Shown here piece by piece: positions 41,944-51,085 of a stretch of 64,000 bases of DNA. Location: contig CAVQMB010000043.1 of NCBI GenBank assembly GCA_963713445.1, forward strand, positions 1 to 64,000. Direction: 5' to 3'. The DNA is from CAVQMB01 sp963713445 (GTDB lineage: Bacteria; Pseudomonadota; Gammaproteobacteria; Competibacterales; Competibacteraceae). A program made the position numbers and the translations under genes. The notes beneath the pieces were generated by a model. It was not told the origin of the DNA. It made no database searches and worked only from the letters and a program-made list of their open reading frames with translations. Each line of letters opens with the position of its first letter. Positions within the stretch are counted from its first letter, which is position 1.

Positions 41944-43038
41944 TCAATGGTGACCGCGCTGGCCCGGCGCCCGCAGTGGTGTGACGAATGGTCCCGGTGT
42001 TTCGCTCAGACTGTCGCTGAGCAGTGCCGCCAGCCAGCGGGTGTCGGCGCTGCTGGCCAGGGCTATCTTGACCGAGCCGGTCAGCGGGACAGCCAGGATC
42101 ATGCCGATGGGTCCGAGCAGCCAGCCCCAGAAGATCAGCGACACAAACACCACCGAGGTTGGCAGGCCGACCCCGCGGCCCATGAGTCGTGGTTCGAGTA
42201 CCATGCCGATCACCAGATTCACCACCAGATAGCCAATCGCCACCAGCACCGCCGGCCAAACGCCGAGCTGGGCCAGGGCTAAAAGGATCGCGGGTATCGC
42301 CGCCAGCACGGACCCGAAGTTGGGTACGAAGTTGAAAAAGAATGCAACGATAGCCCATAGCGCAGGGTAATCCAGCCCCGAGAGATAGACCCAGGTACCC
42401 ACCAGCAGTCCGGTCACCAGGCTGGTCCACACCTTGATTGCCAGGTAGCGGCGCACGTGGTGGGTGAATTCACCCATCGAGCCGGCCGACAGCACCGGAT
42501 CCCGCGACACCTGCCGTATCCGGTGCTGGAAGCCGCTGCTGTCCAGCAGCATGAAGATGACCGTCACGATCACCAGCAGTGCGTTGCTGAGCAGACTGCC
42601 GACATTGCCCAGCAGGTTGACCACCAGCCCCATGATGTCGTTAGGATTGAATTGCGGCAGCAAGGTGGGGCGATCGAAATGGATGCCTTTTTTCTCGAGC
42701 CAGTCGAGCCATGGCGCCAGGTGCGTGTGCAACTGGCCGCGGTACTTCGGTAGCGCCGCAGTGAAGCCGGCCAGTGAGTTGGTCAGCATGACCGCCATCA
42801 AGGTTACGGTGGCCAGCAGGACCACAATAACCACAAAAATGGCGAGCGCCCGCGGGACTCGCCGCTTCTCCAGCCAGCTCACCGGCGCCGCACTGGTTAC
42901 CGCGATGAACAGCGACAACAGGAAATAGTTGACCATGGGTGCCGCGGCCTTGAGGGCCGCGACCACGATTACAGTGGCGGCTGTTGCGAGAATGAACCGC
43001 TGGCCATAAGTCCAGCTGGTGCTGCCGGGTTGTTCCAT
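41944..43038 (-). CDS. AI-2E family transporter
   Basis: 364 residues with about seven helices, including the family segments VAFFFNFVPNFGSVLAAIPAILLAL and GYLVVNLVIGMVLEPRLMGRGVGL. AI-2E proteins include quorum-signal exporters and Na+/H+ antiporters, so substrate is open. Single gene, convergent with no neighbour. Confidence 0.88.
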   Translation of the reverse strand: MEQPGSTSWTYGQRFILATAATVIVVAALKAAAPMVNYFLLSLFIAVTSAAPVSWLEKRRVPRALAIFVVIVVLLATVTLMAVMLTNSLAGFTAALPKYRGQLHTHLAPWLDWLEKKGIHFDRPTLLPQFNPNDIMGLVVNLLGNVGSLLSNALLVIVTVIFMLLDSSGFQHRIRQVSRDPVLSAGSMGEFTHHVRRYLAIKVWTSLVTGLLVGTWVYLSGLDYPALWAIVAFFFNFVPNFGSVLAAIPAILLALAQLGVWPAVLVAIGYLVVNLVIGMVLEPRLMGRGVGLPTSVVFVSLIFWGWLLGPIGMILAVPLTGSVKIALASSADTRWLAALLSDSLSETPGPFVTPLRAPGQRGHH

Positions 43039-43116
43039 CGGGCGCGCACACGGGTAGTTGGTGGTCGGGGGCCAGTATACACGGGCGGTTCTGGCCTGAT
43101 CGAACCGCGTCCAGGC

Positions 43117-43122
43117 TATAAT
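43117..43122 (+). promoter_or_regulatory. Consensus -10 of the nitronate monooxygenase gene
   Basis: Perfect TATAAT. No good -35 at 17 bp. The implied start point is about 43129, which supports ATG 43165 rather than 43135 as the start codon. Confidence 0.5.
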
Positions 43123-43164
43123 GCCGGCTATCGTATGACAGCAGAGCGCAGCCGCTTGAAGTTA

Positions 43165-44259
43165 ATGACCGAATCCGTCAACAACTGGCCGCAGACCGCC
43201 GCCGCCGACCTGCTGGGTATCGAGCTGCCATTGATCCAGGCACCGATGGCGGGTGGTATCACCACACCGGAGCTGGTGGCCGCGGTATCCAACGCCGGCG
43301 GGCTGGGCTCGCTGGGAGCCGGGTATATGACGCCGGTCGCCATCCGTGAAGCTGTAGCCGAAATCCGGCGCCTGACCGATCGGCCGTTTGCGGCGAACCT
43401 GTTTGTGCCGCAGGCGGTGGAGGAAGACGCCGCGCGTGTTGCGCAGGCCAGCGCCGGACTGGCCTCATTCCGCGAGGCGCTGGAACTGCCGGAGCCGGAC
43501 CCCCTGATTCCCTCACTTCCCGACTATCGGGAGCAACTGGCGGCGCTGTATGAAGAGTCGGTGGAGATCGTCAGCTTCACCTTCGGCGTTCCAGGGGCGG
43601 GTGAAATGGAGACGCTCAAGCAACTCGGCATCACTACGATCGGCACGGCGACCCATTTACTGGAGGGCATTCTGCTGGAGGAGGCCGGTGTTGACCTGGT
43701 GGTGGCGCAGGGCATGGAGGCCGGCGGGCACCGGGCCACCTTTCTGGGTACCTGTGACCAGGGCCTGCAGGGCGGTATGGTGCTGCTGCCACTGATGAGC
43801 GCTCAGTTACGGGTGCCGGTGATCGCCGCTGGAGGCATCATGGATGGTCGCGGTATTGCGGCGGCCGCCATGCTGGGGGCCGCTGGTGTGCAGATGGGGA
43901 CGGCGTTTCTCACGGCCCCGGAAAGCGGTGCGCATTCCCGCTATAAGGAGGTGTTGCTGGAGAGCACCGAGCTGACGACCGTACTGACCCGGGTGTTTTC
44001 GGGCCGGCCGGGCCGGGCTCTCCAAAACAGATTCGTCCGTGAGTTTGGAGAAGCTGTCCAGGATCTGCCAGCTTATCCGCTGCAACATGCCCTGACCGTG
44101 CCCATTCGGCGGGCGGCGGCCCAGCGCGATATGCCGGAACTGATGGCGCTGTGGGCGGGCATGGGCTGCAGCCTGTGCCGGTCGGCACCCGCGGCCGAAC
44201 TCATCGCCGATTGGTGCGTTCAGGCTGGCGCGCTGCTGGGCTGCTCCAGCAGCGCATAG
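43165..44259 (+). CDS. Nitronate monooxygenase / 2-nitropropane dioxygenase family
   Basis: 364-residue FMN-dependent TIM-barrel enzyme. Motifs are PLIQAPMAGGITTPELVAAVSNAGGLGSLGAGYM, AQGMEAGGHRATF (catalytic His region) and PVIAAGGIMDGRGIAAAAMLGAAGVQMGTAFL (phosphate site). The family oxidises nitronates to carbonyls. The 3' end overlaps convergent ampD by 40 bp. Confidence 0.9.
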   Translation: MTESVNNWPQTAAADLLGIELPLIQAPMAGGITTPELVAAVSNAGGLGSLGAGYMTPVAIREAVAEIRRLTDRPFAANLFVPQAVEEDAARVAQASAGLASFREALELPEPDPLIPSLPDYREQLAALYEESVEIVSFTFGVPGAGEMETLKQLGITTIGTATHLLEGILLEEAGVDLVVAQGMEAGGHRATFLGTCDQGLQGGMVLLPLMSAQLRVPVIAAGGIMDGRGIAAAAMLGAAGVQMGTAFLTAPESGAHSRYKEVLLESTELTTVLTRVFSGRPGRALQNRFVREFGEAVQDLPAYPLQHALTVPIRRAAAQRDMPELMALWAGMGCSLCRSAPAAELIADWCVQAGALLGCSSSA

Positions 44260-44810
44260 AGCCGATCCCAGTCGAACGCCGGTCCGGGGTCGGTTTTGCG
44301 CTCCGGGGCGATGCCGGCATGGCCGACGATGCGACCGTCGGTGATGGCCGGGTAGGCGCGTTGCAGCGCACGAATGACGGCAGCCAGGCGTGAGTACTGT
44401 TGCCCGCTATAGGGCAGGGTGTCGGTGCCCTCCAGTTCGATACCAATCGAGAAGTCATTGCAGCGCTCCCGACCCTGGAAACGGGATTGTCCGGCGTGCC
44501 AGGCCCGCTGGGGAAAAGCGACGTACTGGGTGAGGCTGGCATCGCGGCGGATCAGCAGATGGCTGGAAACATGCAGCGTGCGCAGGCTGCGGAAGTAAGG
44601 ATGGGCGCCAGGATCCAGCCGGTTCTGGAACAAGGCGTCGATCCAGGGGCCGCCGAATTCCCCCGGCGGCAGGCTGATGCCGTGGATGACGATCAGGTCG
44701 ATGATCGTCCCAGGTGGGCGCTGATCGAAATTCGGCGAGGGCGACCAGCGGGCTGCGACCAGCCGGCCGTCGTCCGGGTCGACCGCAAGCGTCTCAGCCG
44801 GCACGGGCAT
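44220..44810 (-). CDS. ampD: 1,6-anhydro-N-acetylmuramyl-L-alanine amidase
   Basis: 196 residues from ATG 44810. Cytoplasmic zinc amidase of peptidoglycan recycling. Motifs: NFDQRPPGTIIDLIVIHGISLP (zinc His), WHAG, NDFSIGIELEG and GHAGIAPERKTDPGPAFDW (zinc His and Asp). The start lies 17 bp inside the end of fbp, so the two are an operon. Confidence 0.94.
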   Translation of the reverse strand: MPVPAETLAVDPDDGRLVAARWSPSPNFDQRPPGTIIDLIVIHGISLPPGEFGGPWIDALFQNRLDPGAHPYFRSLRTLHVSSHLLIRRDASLTQYVAFPQRAWHAGQSRFQGRERCNDFSIGIELEGTDTLPYSGQQYSRLAAVIRALQRAYPAITDGRIVGHAGIAPERKTDPGPAFDWDRLYALLEQPSSAPA

Positions 44811-45795
44811 ATTCCTGCAGCACCCGCTCGACTTCGCGGCGCGAACCCAGAATGACCGGGCAACGCTGGTGCAACGCCGTGGGCTGCAGCGCCAGGATGC
44901 GCTGGTGGCCGGTACTGGCAAGACCGCCCGCCTGCTCGATCAGCAGGCTCATCGGGTTAGCCTCGTACAGCAGGCGCAGACGGCCGTCACGGTTCTTCGG
45001 TCGGGTATCATCCGGATACAGAAAGATGCCGCCGCGGCTCAGTATACGGTGAACATCGGCCACCATGGCGCCGACCCAGCGCATACCGTAATCGTGTCCG
45101 AAGGGGCCGCTGGTGCCGGCCAGGCAGGCGTCGATGTAGCGCCGCACCGGCGGATTCCAGAACCGGCGATAAGATGCGTTAATGGCGAACTCATGGTGTT
45201 CGTGGTTGAGGCTCATCTCGGGGGCGGTCAGAATGAATTCACCGATGCGCCGGTCCAGGGTGAAGCTGTGGGTACCCTGACCGACGGTCAATACCAGGCG
45301 TGTGGCCGGGCCGTAGAGGACATAGCCGGCGCACAACTGGCGCTCGCCGGCCTGCAGCAAGTCGGCCTCCTCGGCCGGCCGCCCGGGCACTGCCGGCAGC
45401 AGCGAGAATATGGTGCCCATGGCACCGTCGACATCGACATTGGAGGAACCGTCCAGGGGATCGTATAGCAGCAGGAACGGGCTGTCCGTATGGGCTCGTT
45501 CGGGGCGGCGCAGGGTCGTCAATTCCTCCGAGGCGATGGCCGCCACCAGACCGCTGCGGCCACAGTGGCGCAGCAGCAGATCGTCGGCGATCAGGTCGAG
45601 CTTCTTCTGGGTTTCGCCATGCGGGTTCTGGCTGTCCACACTGCCCCGGACACCGGCCAGCTGGCCCTGCGACACGGCCTCGGCGATCGCCTTGCAGGCG
45701 CTCGCGAGGTCACCCAGTACACTGCCTAGCGCGGGTGGCTGGAGTTGCTGGAGATGCTGGTGGATGAACTGGCTGAGAGTGGTTCCGGTCTGCAT
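44794..45795 (-). CDS. fbp: Fructose-1,6-bisphosphatase, class I
   Basis: 333 residues from ATG 45795 (MQTGTTLSQFIHQHL). Gluconeogenic phosphatase. Metal and active-site motifs: ASEEL, YDPLDGSSNVDVDGAMGTIFSL and LYEANPMSLLIEQAGG. A longer frame upstream lacks family similarity. Upstream of ampD. Confidence 0.95.
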   Translation of the reverse strand: MQTGTTLSQFIHQHLQQLQPPALGSVLGDLASACKAIAEAVSQGQLAGVRGSVDSQNPHGETQKKLDLIADDLLLRHCGRSGLVAAIASEELTTLRRPERAHTDSPFLLLYDPLDGSSNVDVDGAMGTIFSLLPAVPGRPAEEADLLQAGERQLCAGYVLYGPATRLVLTVGQGTHSFTLDRRIGEFILTAPEMSLNHEHHEFAINASYRRFWNPPVRRYIDACLAGTSGPFGHDYGMRWVGAMVADVHRILSRGGIFLYPDDTRPKNRDGRLRLLYEANPMSLLIEQAGGLASTGHQRILALQPTALHQRCPVILGSRREVERVLQEYARAG

Positions 45796-45911
45796 CAGCG
45801 GGCGCCATTTGGGATTGTTTGTCTCGGCCGATATTCTATCATGGCGTCCTCCGGCGGTGCTGTAACAACAGGCGAACCGGGCGCCGGCCGGGCTGTCCAT
45901 AAGAGGCATTC

Positions 45912-48812
45912 ATGTCATACCTGAAACTGAGGCCGTCAATGTCGATGAAACGTGCGCTGCCGATCGGGTTGCTGGCGCTGCTGTGGTTACTGGTGACGCT
46001 GCCGGCGCACGCCGTCACGCCAGTCAAGAGCCCCAATGACTCACGCAATTACGAGAGCTTCAAGCTGCCCAACAAACTGCGGGTCCTGCTGATTTCCGAT
46101 CCCACCTCGGATAAGGCGGCGGCAGCGCTCGATGTCCACGTCGGCAGCGCCAGCGAGCCTGACAGCCGCCCTGGACTTGCCCATTTCCTCGAGCACATGT
46201 TGTTTCTCGGCACCAAGAAATACCCCCAGCCAGGCGCTTACAACCAGTTTTTGAACGCCCACGGCGGTGACCACAACGCCTATACCGCGTTCGACAACAC
46301 CAATTTCTTCTTTGACGTCGATGCGCACTACCTGAAACCGGCCCTGGACCGCTTCGCCCAATTCTTTATCGCGCCGCTGTTTACCGCCAAATACGTCAGC
46401 AATGAGCGCCAGGTGGTGCATTCGGAATACCAGTCCGATCTCGGTAGCGACAGCTGGCGCATCAGCAGTGCTCAGCGGCTGAGCTACAATCCGGCACATC
46501 CGGCCTCGCGGTTCAGCATCGGCAGCAAGACCACACTGGCCGACCGGCCCGGTGATGAGGTGCGGGAGGATCTGATCCATTTCTACCGTACCCATTATTC
46601 CGCCAATCTGATGACGCTGGTGGTGCTGGGCAAGGAACCACTGGGTACCCTGAAACAGTGGGTGACAGCGACATTCTCGGCAGTGCCGAACCATAATGTC
46701 AGCGCGCTCAAGATCAAGGCACCATTGTTCCGGTCCCATCAGTTGCCGGAACGGCTCAACGTGATCCCGCTCAAGGATCAGCAGCGGCTGACTCTGAGTT
46801 TCCCGGTGCCACCGGCCAAACCCTACTTCCGTACCAAGCCGCTGGACTACATCGCCAATCTGCTCGGTCACGAAGGTACCGGTAGCCTGTTGTGGCTGTT
46901 GAAGAAGCGTGGCTGGGCCGATTCGCTGTGGGCCGGTGCCAGCAACGATTATGTCAACCGGGGCCTGTTCAGCGTCTCGATCGATCTGACCGACAGCGGT
47001 CTGGCGCATGCCAATGACATCATCGGTCTGGTGTTTCGTGAGCTGCAGCTGATTCGTGACCACGGCATCGTCGCCTGGCGCTACCAGGAGCAGAGCCGGC
47101 TCGCGCAGATTAATTTCCGGTTTCAGAAACGCTCTGCACCGCTCGGCGCGGTGCGACGGCTGGCGGCGAACATGCAGTACTACCCGCTAAAGGACGTGCT
47201 GAGCGGTCCTGACCTGATGACCCAGTATGATCCGGCGCTGATCCAGCGCTATCTGAAAGCTTTGCGGCCGGACAAGATGTTAGTTACGGTTAGCGCCAAA
47301 GGGCTCAAGACTACGGCGGTGGAGCCGTATTTCAAGGTCCCGTATCGGCTTGCTCCAATCGCCGGTAAGACGGTGGCGCAGTGGCGGGCAAACGGTGGCA
47401 AGACGGCGCTGGCGCTGCCTTCGCCCAACCCCTATATTCCCGACGACCTGGCACTTAAGCCGTTGCCGCAACACCCGAGCCGTGAACCGCGGCAAATCCT
47501 GCACCGGCCCGGACTGTCGCTGTGGTACCAGCAGGCCGTGGATTTCCGGGTGCCGCGGGCCGAGTACTTCGTGTCGGTACGTTCGCCCAAGGCTAATGAC
47601 ACGGCCACCGATGCGATGTTGACCAAGCTCTACGTCAGTGTCCTCAACGACCAGCTCGATGCCCCGACCTATCCGGCCACGCTGGCCGGACTGGATTACG
47701 ATCTTTATCCGCACATCCGTGGTTTCACGTTGCGAATTTCGGGCTACGACGACAAGCAGGCACTGCTGCTCAAGCGTGTGGTCGCGGCATTGCGCCATCC
47801 CCAGATCACTGCCGGCCGCTTCGCGCGGGTCAAGGACGATCTGCGGCGTAGCCTGAAGAGCGCACGCCTGGATCAACCGTATCGGCAGGCACTGCGCCAG
47901 GTCAGCGAGCTGTTGTTAGTGCCAAGCTGGACCATCGACCAGCAATTGGCCGCGCTGAAGCCGCTCACGGCCGGCGACCTCGCGAAGTTTGTACCCAAGC
48001 TGCTGGCCCGGCTGCAGCTGGAGATTTTGGCCTACGGCAACCTGACGGCCCATAAGGCCCGCAGCATGACCGCGGTTCTCAATCAGGATTTGCTGGCCCA
48101 TGCCCAGCCTGTCGTGGTGCCGCGCGGTCAGGTGCTTAAACTGTCTCCGGACTCCACCCACAGCCGGGAATTGAGCATAGCCAATAACAACTCGGCGGTG
48201 GCCGTGTATTTCCAGGGTGGGCAGCGTAGCATTACCGAGCGGGCCCGGTTCGCCCTGCTGGCGCAGGCGCTCGACAGTCCGTTCTTTGACCAGCTGCGGA
48301 CCGAGCAGCGTCTCGGTTACATCGTCTTTTCGACCTATCTGCCGATGCTGGAGGTGCCCGGGCTGGCACTGGTGGTGCAGTCGCCCAATACAGCGCCCGC
48401 AGCACTGGTCAGCCATATCGGTCAGTTCCTGAAGCAATTCGACAAGACCTTGACCGGAATGGATGGGCAGCGCTTTGCACAGATCAAGGCATCACTTCGC
48501 TCACGAATCCTGACCCAGGACCACACGATGGCGGATAGGGCGCAGTTCTACTGGCAGGAACTGGACCGCCCCAAGCCGGATTTCGAGGCCCGCCAGCATT
48601 TGGCGGCAGCCGTCAGCGCTATCGGCAAGACCGAACTACTGAGTAGTTACCAGCAGGCGGTACTGGGCAAGGACCACCAGCAGCTGCGGGTGGAGGCACC
48701 CGGCCAGGGGCGCACGAAGACCGCTGCGGCGGTTGGCAACGGTTCTGTCGGTAACCAGATGATCCGTGACCGTGCGGCCTTTCGGGCGGGACTCAAGCGG
48801 TTCCCGGACTGA
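45912..48812 (+). CDS. M16 family zinc metallopeptidase (pitrilysin/insulinase type)
   Basis: 966 residues, the length of protease III. Signal peptide (LPIGLLALLWLLVTLPAHA), so periplasmic. Inverted zinc motif HFLEHMLFLGTKKYP (HxxEH), with the third ligand Glu about 76 residues on in NERQVVHSEYQSDL. Repeated middle and C-terminal M16 domains follow, with FDQLRTEQRLGYIVFSTY. Degrades small peptides and unfolded fragments. The first of three near ATGs has AGAGG upstream and is used here. Confidence 0.93.
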   Translation: MSYLKLRPSMSMKRALPIGLLALLWLLVTLPAHAVTPVKSPNDSRNYESFKLPNKLRVLLISDPTSDKAAAALDVHVGSASEPDSRPGLAHFLEHMLFLGTKKYPQPGAYNQFLNAHGGDHNAYTAFDNTNFFFDVDAHYLKPALDRFAQFFIAPLFTAKYVSNERQVVHSEYQSDLGSDSWRISSAQRLSYNPAHPASRFSIGSKTTLADRPGDEVREDLIHFYRTHYSANLMTLVVLGKEPLGTLKQWVTATFSAVPNHNVSALKIKAPLFRSHQLPERLNVIPLKDQQRLTLSFPVPPAKPYFRTKPLDYIANLLGHEGTGSLLWLLKKRGWADSLWAGASNDYVNRGLFSVSIDLTDSGLAHANDIIGLVFRELQLIRDHGIVAWRYQEQSRLAQINFRFQKRSAPLGAVRRLAANMQYYPLKDVLSGPDLMTQYDPALIQRYLKALRPDKMLVTVSAKGLKTTAVEPYFKVPYRLAPIAGKTVAQWRANGGKTALALPSPNPYIPDDLALKPLPQHPSREPRQILHRPGLSLWYQQAVDFRVPRAEYFVSVRSPKANDTATDAMLTKLYVSVLNDQLDAPTYPATLAGLDYDLYPHIRGFTLRISGYDDKQALLLKRVVAALRHPQITAGRFARVKDDLRRSLKSARLDQPYRQALRQVSELLLVPSWTIDQQLAALKPLTAGDLAKFVPKLLARLQLEILAYGNLTAHKARSMTAVLNQDLLAHAQPVVVPRGQVLKLSPDSTHSRELSIANNNSAVAVYFQGGQRSITERARFALLAQALDSPFFDQLRTEQRLGYIVFSTYLPMLEVPGLALVVQSPNTAPAALVSHIGQFLKQFDKTLTGMDGQRFAQIKASLRSRILTQDHTMADRAQFYWQELDRPKPDFEARQHLAAAVSAIGKTELLSSYQQAVLGKDHQQLRVEAPGQGRTKTAAAVGNGSVGNQMIRDRAAFRAGLKRFPD

Positions 48813-48902
48813 GCGTTGCAGGCGAATGGGTGATTTGGCGGCGGAAATCGCGCACAATCCCGGCTTGTCTCTGCCGACTGACGGTCCGTTCAACTTCAAC
48901 CC

Positions 48903-50489
48903 ATGGAATCCTCCGGCGTAATGCGACTTGCCGAACAGCGACTTACCCGCCTGCTCAATGCCGGCCAGCAGCACCTGCTGGCCGGCGGCCGGGTCGGGCT
49001 GGAGAAGGAAGGCCTGCGACTCACCCGCGATGGACTGATTGCCCAAAGCCCACACCCGGCGGGTCTGGGAGCACCCCTGACGCATCCCTATGTCACCACG
49101 GATTATTCGGAAGCCCTGCTCGAACTGATCACCCCGCCACTGGGCTCGAGTGCCGAGGCGCTCGCGTTCCTGCGCGAGCTGCATGGCTTCGTGCATCGGC
49201 AGCTGGGTGATGAACTGCTGTGGGCGGCCAGTATGCCATGCGTGGTGGCGGGGGAGGACAGTATCCCGATCGCCCGCTACGGTGACTCCAACCTCGGCCG
49301 GCTAAAGCACGTATACCGGGTCGGACTGGGCTACCGCTACGGCAAGGTGATGCAGGTCATCGCCGGGCTGCATTTCAATTACTCGCTGCCGGAAGCGTTC
49401 TGGCCCGTGTACCAGCAATTGGAGGGTGTCGACGGCAGGCTGCAGGACTTCATCAGCCAGCACTATTTCGGCCTGATGCGTAACGTCCAGCGCTACGGCT
49501 GGTTGCTGCTGTACCTGTTTGGGGCGTCGCCGGCGGTCTGTAAGTCGTTCCTGCGCGGCCAGCAGGCGGTGTCGCTGACCGAGTTCGACGCCAACACCTG
49601 GTATGACCCGTATGCCACCTCGCTGCGCATGAGCGATATCGGTTACACCAACAAGCGCCGTTGCGCGCTCAAGGTAAGCTACGACGACCTGAATGCGTTC
49701 AGCGCCAGCCTGATCGATGCGCTGCATACACCGTGTCCGCCCTATCAGGCGATCGGTGTGGAAGTCGACCACGATTACCGGCAGCTCAACGCCAATGTGT
49801 TGCAGATCGAGGACGAGTATTACAGCATCGTCCGGCCCAAGCAGCTGCCTGACGCAGGCCAGCGCCCACTGGCGGCCTTGCGCCAGCGTGGTGTGCGCTA
49901 CGTGGAGTTGCGCAGCAGCGACATCGACGTGTTCGAGCCGGCTGGTGTCGGTCCGCATCAGCTGCATTTTCAGGAAGCCTTCCTGATTTTCTGTCTGCTG
50001 GCCGATAGCCCACCGATCAGCGCTGACGAGCAGAACCGGATCGACTACAATTTACTGATGACCGCACGCCAGGGGCGCGACCCTGCATTGCGCTTGTGGG
50101 GGGAGGCCGGTGACCGTCGGCTGGCCGACTGGGGGCGGGCGATCTGTCAGGCACTGGAAGGAATCTGCGACACTCTGGACAGTGGGCAAACCGAGGCCGT
50201 CTACAGTGCGGCCCTCGCGCATCAACGGGCCGCCCTGGACGATCCTGAACAAACCCTTTCGGCGCGGGTGCTGGATGCGATGCGGGCCGACCGGCTGGGG
50301 TTCTATCATTTCGCCAAGGCGCAGTCGGAACGTTTCCAGCAACGCTTCCGCAACAGCCCGCAGAGCCGCGCAAGAACCGAAGAATTTGCAGCCCTGGTGC
50401 AATACTCCCACGAGCAGCAACAGCGTCTGGAGGGGGATGATCAGCAGTCCTTCGGAGCGTTTCTGCAGGCCTATCTGGCGCAACTTTAA
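48903..50489 (+). CDS. gshA: Glutamate-cysteine ligase, type I
   Basis: 528 residues. First enzyme of glutathione synthesis. Matches the E. coli-type GshA: VGLEKEGLRLTRDG, TTDYSEALLELITPP, YGKVMQVIAGLHFNYSLP, YVELRSSDIDVFEP. Single gene; no gshB nearby. Confidence 0.95.
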   Translation: MESSGVMRLAEQRLTRLLNAGQQHLLAGGRVGLEKEGLRLTRDGLIAQSPHPAGLGAPLTHPYVTTDYSEALLELITPPLGSSAEALAFLRELHGFVHRQLGDELLWAASMPCVVAGEDSIPIARYGDSNLGRLKHVYRVGLGYRYGKVMQVIAGLHFNYSLPEAFWPVYQQLEGVDGRLQDFISQHYFGLMRNVQRYGWLLLYLFGASPAVCKSFLRGQQAVSLTEFDANTWYDPYATSLRMSDIGYTNKRRCALKVSYDDLNAFSASLIDALHTPCPPYQAIGVEVDHDYRQLNANVLQIEDEYYSIVRPKQLPDAGQRPLAALRQRGVRYVELRSSDIDVFEPAGVGPHQLHFQEAFLIFCLLADSPPISADEQNRIDYNLLMTARQGRDPALRLWGEAGDRRLADWGRAICQALEGICDTLDSGQTEAVYSAALAHQRAALDDPEQTLSARVLDAMRADRLGFYHFAKAQSERFQQRFRNSPQSRARTEEFAALVQYSHEQQQRLEGDDQQSFGAFLQAYLAQL

Positions 50490-50558
50490 AGTGGTTGTGG
50501 CACGTTGCCGCTACTTTGTACTCTAAAGAACTATAGTCATGGTACAGGACGTCGAAAG

Positions 50559-51017
50559 ATGAATACGCTTCGCCACGTCTCGCTGCTGTCCGGATTGGTT
50601 GGTGCCGCGCTGTTGACCCTGAGTGGCTGCGCCAGCCAGGTGCAGCATCGGAAAGCGCCGCAGCCGCCGCTGTCGCCGCCGCCGGAATATCAGCAACTCG
50701 GGACCCAACAGTCGTCTTCGGACCACAAGCAGGCAGCACCGGCACAGGCCCAACCGGAGTCCCCGACGCTGCCGCAGCAGCAGGACAACGCCAGCGTTAG
50801 AGCCCGGGTGCCCAGTTCAGTCGGTCAGATCAAGCCGGATGCCGAGCAGGGGTTTCTGCCCGGTGTCAAACGGCAGCAACAAGCCAAGGGTGACCCCAAC
50901 GCAGCGCTGCCGTTCGAAAAGCGACTCCAGGAGCGGGACCAGCGTATCAAGATGGGGCTGGAAGGCACTCAGCAGCAGTCGGCGCCAGTGGGTAACGTAA
51001 TCGACAGCGGATTCTGA
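50559..51017 (+). CDS. Putative lipoprotein
   Basis: 152 residues with a lipoprotein signal ending LSGCASQ (Cys about residue 23). The mature part is Pro/Gln-rich and low complexity, so it is probably flexible and outer-membrane or periplasm-anchored. No family recognised. The 70-bp gap from gshA contains possible promoter elements. Confidence 0.7.
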   Translation: MNTLRHVSLLSGLVGAALLTLSGCASQVQHRKAPQPPLSPPPEYQQLGTQQSSSDHKQAAPAQAQPESPTLPQQQDNASVRARVPSSVGQIKPDAEQGFLPGVKRQQQAKGDPNAALPFEKRLQERDQRIKMGLEGTQQQSAPVGNVIDSGF

Positions 51018-51085
51018 GTCGCCAGCGGATTTCGTGGCGTAGCAAGGAGCCGCCGACTGGCGGAGACCGGCAGAAGTGGTGCGAC